64,000 bases of DNA from JBHIYN01 sp041984235 (GTDB lineage: Bacteria; Pseudomonadota; Gammaproteobacteria; Ga0077536), in contig JBHIYN010000015.1 of NCBI GenBank assembly GCA_041984235.1, positions 62,001 through 126,000 on the forward strand. The letters run 5' to 3'. The notes below the pieces were generated by a model that worked only from the letters and a program-made list of their open reading frames with translations, was not told where the DNA came from and ran no database searches. A program made the translations under genes and the position numbers. Positions 17,931-24,707 of the stretch are shown here, one piece after another (positions within the stretch are counted from its first letter, which is position 1; each line of letters begins with the position of its first letter).

Positions 17931-19952
17931 TCAGTCGCCGAACAGCTTGCCGAACGATTCGCGCACCGCGCTGCCGGCACGCTTCAGCGCCTGCGTGGCG
18001 CTACCGGCAGCCTGCTGGAGGGCGCCGCCGGCACGTTCCGCCGCGCCTGCTGGTGGCGGCAGCTCGCCGCGCGCGATGGCGCACACGTCGACATCCCCCT
18101 CGGTGCGGTCGAGCAGGCCCTCGGCGAGCAGGCTGATGCCGCCGGTCGCAATCGCCGCGCCGACCTTGGCGCCCGCCAGCGCGGCGCCGGCCGTGTCGGT
18201 GGTGGCGGCGGGCTCGCTCAGGGTGCCGCCGATGCGCACGAAATCGGCCAGTCCCGCGACGTTGAGGCCGAGCCCCTCGCGCGGCTTCGGGTCGATCCCC
18301 AGGTCGAGGCGTTCGCTGGCCAGATCGATGGTGCCGCCGCCGAGGATGTTGAGCTTGCGCGTAGTGATGCCGATCCCGGTGGCCGATTGCATGCGGCCGT
18401 CGGCGAGCGGGAAGTTGAACACCGCGCAGCGGATGACCGCGCGGTCGTCGCTGCGCGCGAGCGGGTTGAGAGCGGCGAAGGCTTCGAGTACGAGGTCTGA
18501 GCTGGCCACGGTAGCCGGGCGGTTGACGATTTCGGCATTGCGCAGGGTCAGCAGCAGGTGGCCGTCGGCATGCGCCGCAAGCTCGGCCGGCGAGTGGCCG
18601 CGAGACTCGAATTCCAGTGCGCCGACGAGGTGCCCGCCGCGCACCGCGGCCGCGACCTCGCGTGACACCAGCGGTGTCAGCGAGATGTCCTCCACCGCCA
18701 CGTGCGCGCTCACCCTGGGCGGTGCATCGGCGGCGTCGATGCGCAGCTTTGCTTCCAGCGCGCCGCCGTCGAGGTGGGTGCTGAAGCGGCTCACCTCGAG
18801 TTCGCCGTCCTCCAGCGCGGCCGCCAGGTGCACGGTCTGCAGCGTCGTCCGTGGCAGGCTGACCCGGCCCACGGTTGCCGTGAGCGAGCCGTCGAAGCGG
18901 TTGAGTGCCGTCAGGGTCAACGGCGCGGTCGTGAACACCCGCTGTGCTTCGGGTACGGCGGGGTCGGCGTCCGGGAGGCCCAGCTCGGCGGCGTCGATGT
19001 AGTCGACACTGAGATCCAGCGTTACGCGCGGCCGCTCGCGAGCCAGCTCCAGGCGCAGCGTGGCGCTGGCTGCACTCTGGCCGAAATCGAGCTCGAGGTC
19101 CTCGAGCAGCAGGTTGTCACCGTCACCGCTGAGACGGGCACTGGCGGTGATCTTTTCGGCCGCGCGTGACCGCGCGAGCAATGCCGCGGCCGGCACCTGC
19201 GCTTCGAGCGTGAAATCCAGGCCATCGAGCGCCAGCGGACGGGCCAGGGAACCGCTGGCCTCGATGCGTGCGTCCCTGGCGTTGAGGCGCAGGTCCAAGG
19301 CGTAGGGCTCGTTGGCGAACAGGCGTTCCAGCGGCGCCAGGCGCGCGGCTGCATGCACGCGCTGCCCGTTGAAGGTCGCCTCGGCCAGCAGGCGCAGCGG
19401 CTGACCGGGGCCGTCGGGCATCAGCTCGAGGTGCTGCAATTCCAGTACGGCGGCGGACCCGGTCCCGTCGCGCAGCTCGACGCGGCCCTCGCGCACGCTG
19501 ACCCTGTCGAGCGCGAAACGCAGGGTGTCGGCGGTGGCCGACGGTACGCCCGGCCCGGACGCGGTCGGGGTGAACGCCCAGTTGACCACGCCGTCTTCGG
19601 CGCGCTCCAGGACCAGGCTGGCGCCGTCCAGCAGCACGTGGGTGATCTCGACCCGGTGGCGCAGCAGCGCGGTGAGGCGGATGCCGGCCTCGACGCGGCC
19701 GACTTCCAACATGGTCGCATGCTGTGCCCAGTCGGCATTGCCCAGGCGCAACCCGTCGGCGACCAGGATCGGGCTCAGCGCCGGCTTGAGATGCAGGTCG
19801 CCACGGATCTCGAACGGCCTCCCGGTCAGGCGGCGGCCGAGCTCGGTGAGCTCCGGCTTGTAGCGGTTGGCGTCGAACGTCGCGATCAGCACGGCGACCA
19901 CGGCAAGCGCGCAGAGCGCGAGGCCGGCGAGGACGATGAGCAGGCGTTTCAT
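17931..19952 (-). CDS. AsmA family protein
   Basis: A 673-residue protein with one N-terminal membrane anchor (RLLIVLAGLALCALAVVAVLIA) and a long beta-rich periplasmic part. FDANRYKPELTELGRRLTGRPFEIRGDL is the family's N-terminal signature. The C-terminal AsmA_2-like stretch includes RCAVFNFPLADGRM and TTRKLNILGGGTIDLASERLDLG. AsmA-like proteins bridge the envelope and are linked to phospholipid transport and outer-membrane homeostasis. The ATG at 19952 is preferred to an in-frame TTG at 19964. The gene stands alone, 106 bases downstream of the phosphodiesterase-like gene. Confidence 0.85.
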   Translation of the reverse strand: MKRLLIVLAGLALCALAVVAVLIATFDANRYKPELTELGRRLTGRPFEIRGDLHLKPALSPILVADGLRLGNADWAQHATMLEVGRVEAGIRLTALLRHRVEITHVLLDGASLVLERAEDGVVNWAFTPTASGPGVPSATADTLRFALDRVSVREGRVELRDGTGSAAVLELQHLELMPDGPGQPLRLLAEATFNGQRVHAAARLAPLERLFANEPYALDLRLNARDARIEASGSLARPLALDGLDFTLEAQVPAAALLARSRAAEKITASARLSGDGDNLLLEDLELDFGQSAASATLRLELARERPRVTLDLSVDYIDAAELGLPDADPAVPEAQRVFTTAPLTLTALNRFDGSLTATVGRVSLPRTTLQTVHLAAALEDGELEVSRFSTHLDGGALEAKLRIDAADAPPRVSAHVAVEDISLTPLVSREVAAAVRGGHLVGALEFESRGHSPAELAAHADGHLLLTLRNAEIVNRPATVASSDLVLEAFAALNPLARSDDRAVIRCAVFNFPLADGRMQSATGIGITTRKLNILGGGTIDLASERLDLGIDPKPREGLGLNVAGLADFVRIGGTLSEPAATTDTAGAALAGAKVGAAIATGGISLLAEGLLDRTEGDVDVCAIARGELPPPAGAAERAGGALQQAAGSATQALKRAGSAVRESFGKLFGD

Positions 19953-20069
19953 GAGGATGCGCAATCCCGTCAGGTCAGGGCGGCGGTCGCCACGCGACCG
20001 TCGCTCGCCCTGTTAGCTGCCGTTGGCGGGAAAAATATAGCCCGGCGGGCCGCGTGGTGACAGGCCGGG

Positions 20070-21251
20070 TCAGGGGCCGGCCAGGATCAGCGGTACCTGC
20101 TGCTCGGCGCGGCTGATGCCGCCGTGCATGCCGAACAGGTTGAACGGCCGCTCACCGACGACCCGGTCGCTCAGCGAATGGCGTCCGCGCAGGCACAGCA
20201 CGTAGTCACCGAGCCGTGCCGCGAGCTCGGGGTGGGGCGCGCCGGGGCCGAACCAACCCGCGTCGATCAGTGCGGCAGACGGGTGCAGCTCGATCACCTC
20301 GGCCAGCTCGCTGGCGACGTAGTCCTCGAACGCATCCACGCAGCCTGCGCGCACGTAGGCATAGGCGCTGCGCGGTTCACCGCACAGCGGCAGCGTGAGC
20401 ATGTCGCCCAGCGCCGGGTGGTCGGCGAGATCGATACGCTGCTCGGGGCCGCTCTCGATGAAGCCGTGGTCGGCGGTGATGACGAGCAGGGTGCCGTGCG
20501 CCGCGGCCAGCGCCGGCAGTGGCGCGAGCGCGGTCTCCAGGGCGGCGAAATGGGCCGCGACTTCGCTGCTCGCGGGACCGTGCAGGTGGCTGAGGGTATC
20601 GAGGCGCGGCCAGTAGGCATAGAGGTAGTCGGCGTCGTCCTCGCCACGGCAGAAGGCCGCGCAGCGCGCGGCGAAATCGTCCAGGTCGCGGTAGCCGTCG
20701 CGGCGCGCGCCGGCGCCGAGCAGGCGGCTGAAATCGGAGTCCGCCAGCTCGTCCGGCAGCAGCGCCGCCGCCGCGGCCTCGATGCGTGCCGCGAAGCTGG
20801 GCGCGTCGATCAGCTCACCCGGCGCGATACCGCTCGCGGCCAGCGAGGCGCGCGCGTAGCGCGGTGAGAAGGGCAGCACCGCGGTAACCGCGCCGAGCTT
20901 GCGGAAATGCATGAACCAACCGGTCAGTCCGTGCTGCTGCGGCGCCAGCCCGCTCATGAAGGTGGTCACCGCGCTGGCCGTGGTCGGCGGATAGACCGAG
21001 GTCATCTCGCCGACCTGCGCCGTGGCCAGCGGTCCCTGCGGCGAGAGGTGGCGCAGCAGCTCCGCGCCGAGTCCGTCCACCACCACCAGCGCGATACGCC
21101 GGGCGGCGCGCAGCCGCGCCTCGTCGAGCGCGGCCAGCGGTGCGTAATCGCCCGGCGCGGCGCCGAGGCGCGCACCCAGGCTCGCCATCAGGTTGACGAT
21201 CGAGCCGCCGTCATAATCGGGCAGGGCGGGGCTGAGATCGTGTTCGATCAC
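20070..21251 (-). CDS. Alkaline phosphatase superfamily / nucleotide pyrophosphatase-phosphodiesterase-like protein
   Basis: A 393-residue metalloenzyme. Metal-binding and nucleophile motifs of the NPP branch are visible: ALVVVDGLGAELL (Asp), VYPPTTASAVTTFMSGL (Thr nucleophile), YWPRLDTLSHLHG (Asp and His), ITADHGFIE (Asp-His) and FGMHGGISRAEQQVPL (His). There is no obvious signal peptide, so it is predicted cytosolic. The start is a GTG 10 bases after the SelO stop, with a weak ribosome site, so expression probably depends on coupling to selO. The substrate, a phosphodiester or phosphonate, is unknown. Confidence 0.85.
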   Translation of the reverse strand: MIEHDLSPALPDYDGGSIVNLMASLGARLGAAPGDYAPLAALDEARLRAARRIALVVVDGLGAELLRHLSPQGPLATAQVGEMTSVYPPTTASAVTTFMSGLAPQQHGLTGWFMHFRKLGAVTAVLPFSPRYARASLAASGIAPGELIDAPSFAARIEAAAAALLPDELADSDFSRLLGAGARRDGYRDLDDFAARCAAFCRGEDDADYLYAYWPRLDTLSHLHGPASSEVAAHFAALETALAPLPALAAAHGTLLVITADHGFIESGPEQRIDLADHPALGDMLTLPLCGEPRSAYAYVRAGCVDAFEDYVASELAEVIELHPSAALIDAGWFGPGAPHPELAARLGDYVLCLRGRHSLSDRVVGERPFNLFGMHGGISRAEQQVPLILAGP

Positions 21252-21261
21252 GGCGTGGGCG

Positions 21262-22893
21262 TCACGAGCTGCACGAGAGCATGGAGCAGCCGGCGCGATG
21301 GCGGGCCCAGTCCGGGCGCGGCCGGGCGTAGGTTTCCCGTCCGGGTTGCTCGTCGTAGGGGTGGCGCAGGACGTCGAGCAGGGTCTGCACTTCGCTGAAG
21401 TCGCCGGCCTCGGCAGCGTCGATGGCGAGCTGGGCGAGGTAGTTGCGCAGCACGTAGCGCGGGTTCACCGCGTGCATGCGGGCCTGCCGCGCCGCGTGCG
21501 GGACGGCCTCGCGGGCGAGGCGCGCCCGGTAGCGGGCGAGCCAGGCACCGAGCGCCTCGAGGTAGTCTGCGTCGATTTGCTGCGGGCGGTACCAGGCGGG
21601 CGCGAGTTCTGCCGGCGGCGTCGGCGGGCGCTGATCCACGGTCCCGGGATCGAGCTCGCCGAGGCCCCGGTAGAACAGCGTCATGTCGGTCTCTACCCGG
21701 CGCAGCAGGGCCAGCAAATCCTCGACCAGGCCGGCGTCGGATTCCGCGTCGAAGCGCTGCAGGCCGAGCTTGGCCGCCATCATGTCCTGCCAGGCCGCGG
21801 CGTAGGTCTCGCGGTAGCCTTCCAGGGCCTGCTCCAGCGGCGCCGTGTCCTCGATCAGCGGGTACAGCGCGTTGGCGAGCTGGACCAGGTTCCACAGCGC
21901 GATCTGCGGTTGCTGGCCGAAGCGGTAGCGGCGACCGTGGGCATCGGTGGTATTGGGGGTCCAGTCAGGATCGTAGTCCTCCAGCCAGCCATAGGGGCCG
22001 TAGTCGATGGTCAGGCCGAGGATCGACATGTTGTCCGTGTTCATCACGCCATGCACGAAGCCGACCCGCATCCACTCGACGATCATGCGTGCGGTGCGCC
22101 GGCAGACCTCCGTGAACCAGGCCGCGCACGCGCGGCGCCATGCCGCCGCGTCGCCGTCGGTCGCCAGGCCAAGGTCGGCGAAGTCGGTCGCGATGGTGTA
22201 GTCGACCAGGCGCCGCAGGATGTCGTTCTCCCCGCGCGCGGCGAAGATCTGGAAGTTTCCGAAGCGGGTGAACGACGGTGCCAGCCGGCACACCACCGCG
22301 CCCGGCTCGTAGCGCGGATTGCCGTCGTAGAGCATGTCGCGCAGGACGTCGTCACCGGTCAGCACCAGCGACAGCGCGCGCGTGGTCGGCACGCCGAGGT
22401 GGTGCATGGCTTCGCTGCACAGGAACTCGCGCACCGAGGAGCGCAGCACGGCGAGACCATCGGCGCCGCGCGAGTAGGGGGTGAGGCCGGCGCCCTTGAG
22501 CTGCAGCGCCCAGCGCTCGCCCGCGGCATTCACGACCTCGCCGAGGTTGATGGCGCGGCCGTCGCCGAGCTGCCCTGCCCAGTTACCGAACTGGTGACCG
22601 CCGTAGCAGGTCGCGTAGGGCTGCATGCCGGGCAGCAGCCGGTTGCCGGCAAACACCTCCGCGAAGCCGGACTGCAGGCAGTCGTGCTCGTCGAGATCCA
22701 GCAGCGCCGCGGCCTCGCGCGAGAACGCGACCAGGCGAGGATCGGAAGCCGGCGCGGGATGCACTGCCGAGTAGCAGGCGCCGGCGACCTGCCGGACGTG
22801 GTTGCCGGTGTCGGGGTCGGCGGGCAGCTCGGCGACGAAACGGTTGTCGAAGCGCAGGCGTTGCAGGCCGTCGACGGCGGGGCGCGTACTCAT
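21262..22893 (-). CDS. selO: SelO/YdiU protein adenylyltransferase (pseudokinase AMPylase)
   Basis: A 543-residue SelO homolog, close to the usual length. Landmarks are FDNRFVAELPADP, CYSAVHPAPASDPRLVAFS, GHQFGNWAGQLGDGRAINLGEV, WALQLKGAGLTPYSR, RSSVREFLCSEAMHHLGVPTTR and VHGVMNTDNMSILGLTIDYGP. SelO binds ATP upside-down and transfers AMP to Ser, Thr or Tyr of target proteins, with a role in redox stress. The C-terminus GCSMLSCSS keeps the conserved Cys-Ser-Ser tail; the position that is selenocysteine in some eukaryotic SelO proteins is Cys here. It is divergent from a probable selenoprotein across an 81-bp promoter region. Confidence 0.93.
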   Translation of the reverse strand: MSTRPAVDGLQRLRFDNRFVAELPADPDTGNHVRQVAGACYSAVHPAPASDPRLVAFSREAAALLDLDEHDCLQSGFAEVFAGNRLLPGMQPYATCYGGHQFGNWAGQLGDGRAINLGEVVNAAGERWALQLKGAGLTPYSRGADGLAVLRSSVREFLCSEAMHHLGVPTTRALSLVLTGDDVLRDMLYDGNPRYEPGAVVCRLAPSFTRFGNFQIFAARGENDILRRLVDYTIATDFADLGLATDGDAAAWRRACAAWFTEVCRRTARMIVEWMRVGFVHGVMNTDNMSILGLTIDYGPYGWLEDYDPDWTPNTTDAHGRRYRFGQQPQIALWNLVQLANALYPLIEDTAPLEQALEGYRETYAAAWQDMMAAKLGLQRFDAESDAGLVEDLLALLRRVETDMTLFYRGLGELDPGTVDQRPPTPPAELAPAWYRPQQIDADYLEALGAWLARYRARLAREAVPHAARQARMHAVNPRYVLRNYLAQLAIDAAEAGDFSEVQTLLDVLRHPYDEQPGRETYARPRPDWARHRAGCSMLSCSS

Positions 22894-22974
22894 GCACGCA
22901 TTGTAGCAACCGCGCGTGGCGCCGAACGCCGGCGGGCGGCTATCATCGGGACCGCTTCAGGCGAGGACAAAACC
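22894..22974. promoter_or_regulatory. Divergent promoter region selO / selenoprotein candidate
   Basis: This is an 81-bp gap between two divergent starts. TATCAT at 22941-22946 is a plausible -10 for the rightward gene (start at 22975). The ribosome site there is GGCGAGGA, about 10 bases upstream of the ATG. No convincing -35 is seen for either direction. Confidence 0.35.
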
Positions 22975-23526
22975 ATGCCGAGAGTGAGTGAAATTACCGA
23001 TGCCGGCGGCGATCCGTTGCTGACGTCCATCTTCGAGGCCGAGCGCGCGATGTTCGGCGACATTCTGCATCCGACCCGCGTACTGGCGCACTGCCCGCCG
23101 ATCCTGGACGCGGCGCGCAAGCTGTACGCCTCGTTCGAGGCCTCCGGCCGCCTGCCCGCCACCTTGCTGGCGCTGGTCTACGTGCGCGTGGCCACGATCA
23201 ACGGTTGCCCATTCTGAGTCGACATCAATTCGTTCCGTGCGATCGAAGCGACTGACGGCCAGCGCAAGCTGCTCGAGCTTGCCGAATGGCGCGACAGCGA
23301 TGCCTACAGCGAGGTTGAGCGGCTGGCGCTCGAGTATGCCGAGGCCATGACCATCACCGGCGAAGTGGTCGACGACGATCTCTTCGCGCGGCTGCGTGCC
23401 CGGCTCAGCGAAGCCGAGGTGGTCGAGCTCACAGCGGGTATCGCGATGGAGAACTTTCGCAGCAAGCTGAACGTGCCGCTGAGGGTTGAGGCGCAGGGCT
23501 TCTGCGTGCTGCCGCCACCGCGCTAG
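22975..23526 (+). CDS. CMD/AhpD-like protein with in-frame UGA at the redox cysteine: probable selenoprotein
   Basis: Carboxymuconolactone decarboxylase-like protein of 183 residues, read through an in-frame TGA at 23215-23217 (codon 81). Before it the frame gives PRVSEITDAGGDPLL to VYVRVATINGCPF; after it VDINSFRAIEATDGQR to AIAMENFRSKLNVPL and a TAG at 23524. Both halves are needed for the family. In homologs the junction is NGCPFCVDIN, so the UGA replaces exactly the second Cys of the redox CxxC, giving CxxU. This is the classic sign of selenocysteine, and AhpD-like selenoproteins are known. A possible SECIS hairpin follows directly. A Cys-to-stop mutation or sequencing error is the main alternative. 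Expected role: thiol peroxidase or disulfide chemistry. Confidence 0.75.
23217..23253 (+). promoter_or_regulatory. Candidate bacterial SECIS stem-loop
   Basis: Right after the UGA, AGTCG (23217-23221) can pair with CGACT (23249-23253) and TTCG (23229-23232) with CGAA (23244-23247), leaving an 11-base apical loop that starts 15 bases after the UGA. A shorter alternative pairs TCG with CGA around TTCCGTG. Position and size are roughly those of bacterial SECIS elements, though a G in the first two loop bases is not obvious. Found by eye only. Confidence 0.4.
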
Positions 23527-24380
23527 GTATCGTCCGCGAGGCGCCCGAGCAGGGCGTCGAAGCCGGGATAATCGGCGCGCCGGATGACGGTGCGGCGCGC
23601 CAGCGCAGCGAGGCGGCGGCCAGCGGCGAGGGCCGCGTAGGCGGCTTCGCCGTCGGTAATCTCGGTGCCGGCGACGCAGTCGATGCCGCGTGCGAAGAGA
23701 TCGTCCGGGAAGCAACCGACGGTCGGGCCGACCAGGGCGATCGCCGACGCGTCCACGCAGTACCCGAGCATCTCGTCGAGACTGCCGTTGAGCAGAGTCG
23801 CGCCGGTACAGATGATCTTGTTGCAACGCGCGAGCACGTTCGCATCGAGGCTGATGGTGAGTCCGTCCTCGGCGCGCAGCATGTGCGCCTTGCGTTCGAC
23901 CACGCAGACTTCGATGCCGCGCGCACGGGCACGGCGTACCAGCGGCGGGAAATTGCCGATCATGCCGAGGCGATCGCCGCGCTCGAGGGCGAGGCCGCCG
24001 AAGGCGTCGTCGGCGTCGGGCGCGCGGTAACCGGCGCGCCGGTGCAGGCTGCACGTCAGCGCATTGATGGCGGCGATGCCGAGGGAGCGGTCGATGTCGC
24101 CCGCGCCGGCAAAGCGCCGCGCGACCTCCAGCGCAGGCGTTCCCGGCAGGTCGGCGGCATCGACGCGCGCCGGCAGCTCGGCCTGGCTGCCGCCGAGCCA
24201 GGCGTAGTAGAGCCCGGCGCTGCCGTCGTTCAGCGTCAGCAGCCCGAATTCGGCGTCGCGCTCCGGCGCCGGCTGCGGGTCGGCCAGCAGCGCGCGGCCG
24301 ATGGTGAGTGCGCCGGAGCGGGCGCACAGCGCCTCCGCGCGTGCGAGCAGCGCTGCGACGATGCTTGGCGCGGGGTTCAG
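23523..24380 (-). CDS. DUF4213/DUF364 protein (putative heavy-metal-chelation family), apparent CTG start
   Basis: The frame encodes about 285 residues with both family domains. The N-terminal DUF4213 part includes GSAGLYYAWLGG and SLGIAAINALT. The Rossmann-like DUF364 part includes GDRLGMIGNFPPLV, TISLDANVLARCNKIICTGATLLNG and ALVGPTVGCFPDDLF. The first ATG (23963) would remove the whole first domain, and no ATG, GTG or TTG lies in frame upstream. A CTG at 24380 overlaps the dodecin TGA as CTGA, mirroring the ATGA junctions seen elsewhere, and is the best start. The stop shares a CTAG with the convergent selenoprotein gene. Function is unknown. Confidence 0.7.
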   Translation of the reverse strand: MNPAPSIVAALLARAEALCARSGALTIGRALLADPQPAPERDAEFGLLTLNDGSAGLYYAWLGGSQAELPARVDAADLPGTPALEVARRFAGAGDIDRSLGIAAINALTCSLHRRAGYRAPDADDAFGGLALERGDRLGMIGNFPPLVRRARARGIEVCVVERKAHMLRAEDGLTISLDANVLARCNKIICTGATLLNGSLDEMLGYCVDASAIALVGPTVGCFPDDLFARGIDCVAGTEITDGEAAYAALAAGRRLAALARRTVIRRADYPGFDALLGRLADDT

Positions 24381-24598
24381 CCGGCGGCGCCGTCGGCCAG
24401 CGTGAAGCCGAGCTTGATCGTCACCTGCCAGTGGTCGACCCGGCCGCCTTCCACGTTGCCGCGGATGTCAGCCACCTCCACCCAGCGAATGTTCTTGAGT
24501 GACTCGCTGGCTTTGGCCACGGCCGTGTTCACCGCGTCTTCCACCGACTTGGTCGACGTGCCGGTGATCTCGATGATCTTGTAGACGTGATCGCTCAT
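24377..24598 (-). CDS. Dodecin, flavin-binding protein
   Basis: A 73-residue protein matching dodecin end to end: VYKIIEITGTSTKSVEDAVNTAVAKASESLKNIRW then VEGGRVDHWQVTIKLGFTL. Dodecins form hollow dodecamers that store or quench flavins (FMN, riboflavin or lumichrome); the Trp in IRW is the residue that stacks on the isoalloxazine ring, and the Gln in HWQV is the usual partner. It is the first gene of a leftward pair with the DUF364 gene. A GGGGAGCAA ribosome site precedes the ATG. Confidence 0.93.
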   Translation of the reverse strand: MSDHVYKIIEITGTSTKSVEDAVNTAVAKASESLKNIRWVEVADIRGNVEGGRVDHWQVTIKLGFTLADGAAG

Positions 24599-24649
24599 GT
24601 TTGCTCCCCTTGGCTGTCACGGTGTCCTCTGCAATCATAGTCGACGGCA

Positions 24650-24667
24650 GCCGGCACGGTTGCCGGC
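24650..24667. repeat. Hairpin in the dodecin / PQQ dehydrogenase intergenic region
   Basis: GCCGGCA (24650-24656) and TGCCGGC (24661-24667) form a perfect 7-bp stem with a CGGT loop, 40 bases upstream of the PQQ dehydrogenase ATG. It would lie in the 5-prime leader of that gene. A regulatory role is possible but unsupported. Confidence 0.3.
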
Positions 24668-24707
24668 AGCGCCCAAACGGCGCCGCCCATCGAGGGGAGA
24701 CGACATC

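Noticed and set aside
22975..23217. The UGA as a simple nonsense mutation ending an 80-residue truncated protein
   Set aside because: Sequence after the stop continues the same family in the same frame for 102 codons with normal codon use, and the stop falls exactly on a redox Cys. It cannot be fully excluded without reads or the genome's Sec genes.
24650..24667. GGCACGGTTGC as a sigma-54 promoter for the PQQ dehydrogenase
   Set aside because: The GG-to-GC distance is 9 bases instead of 12, and the sequence is explained by a GCCGGC hairpin.
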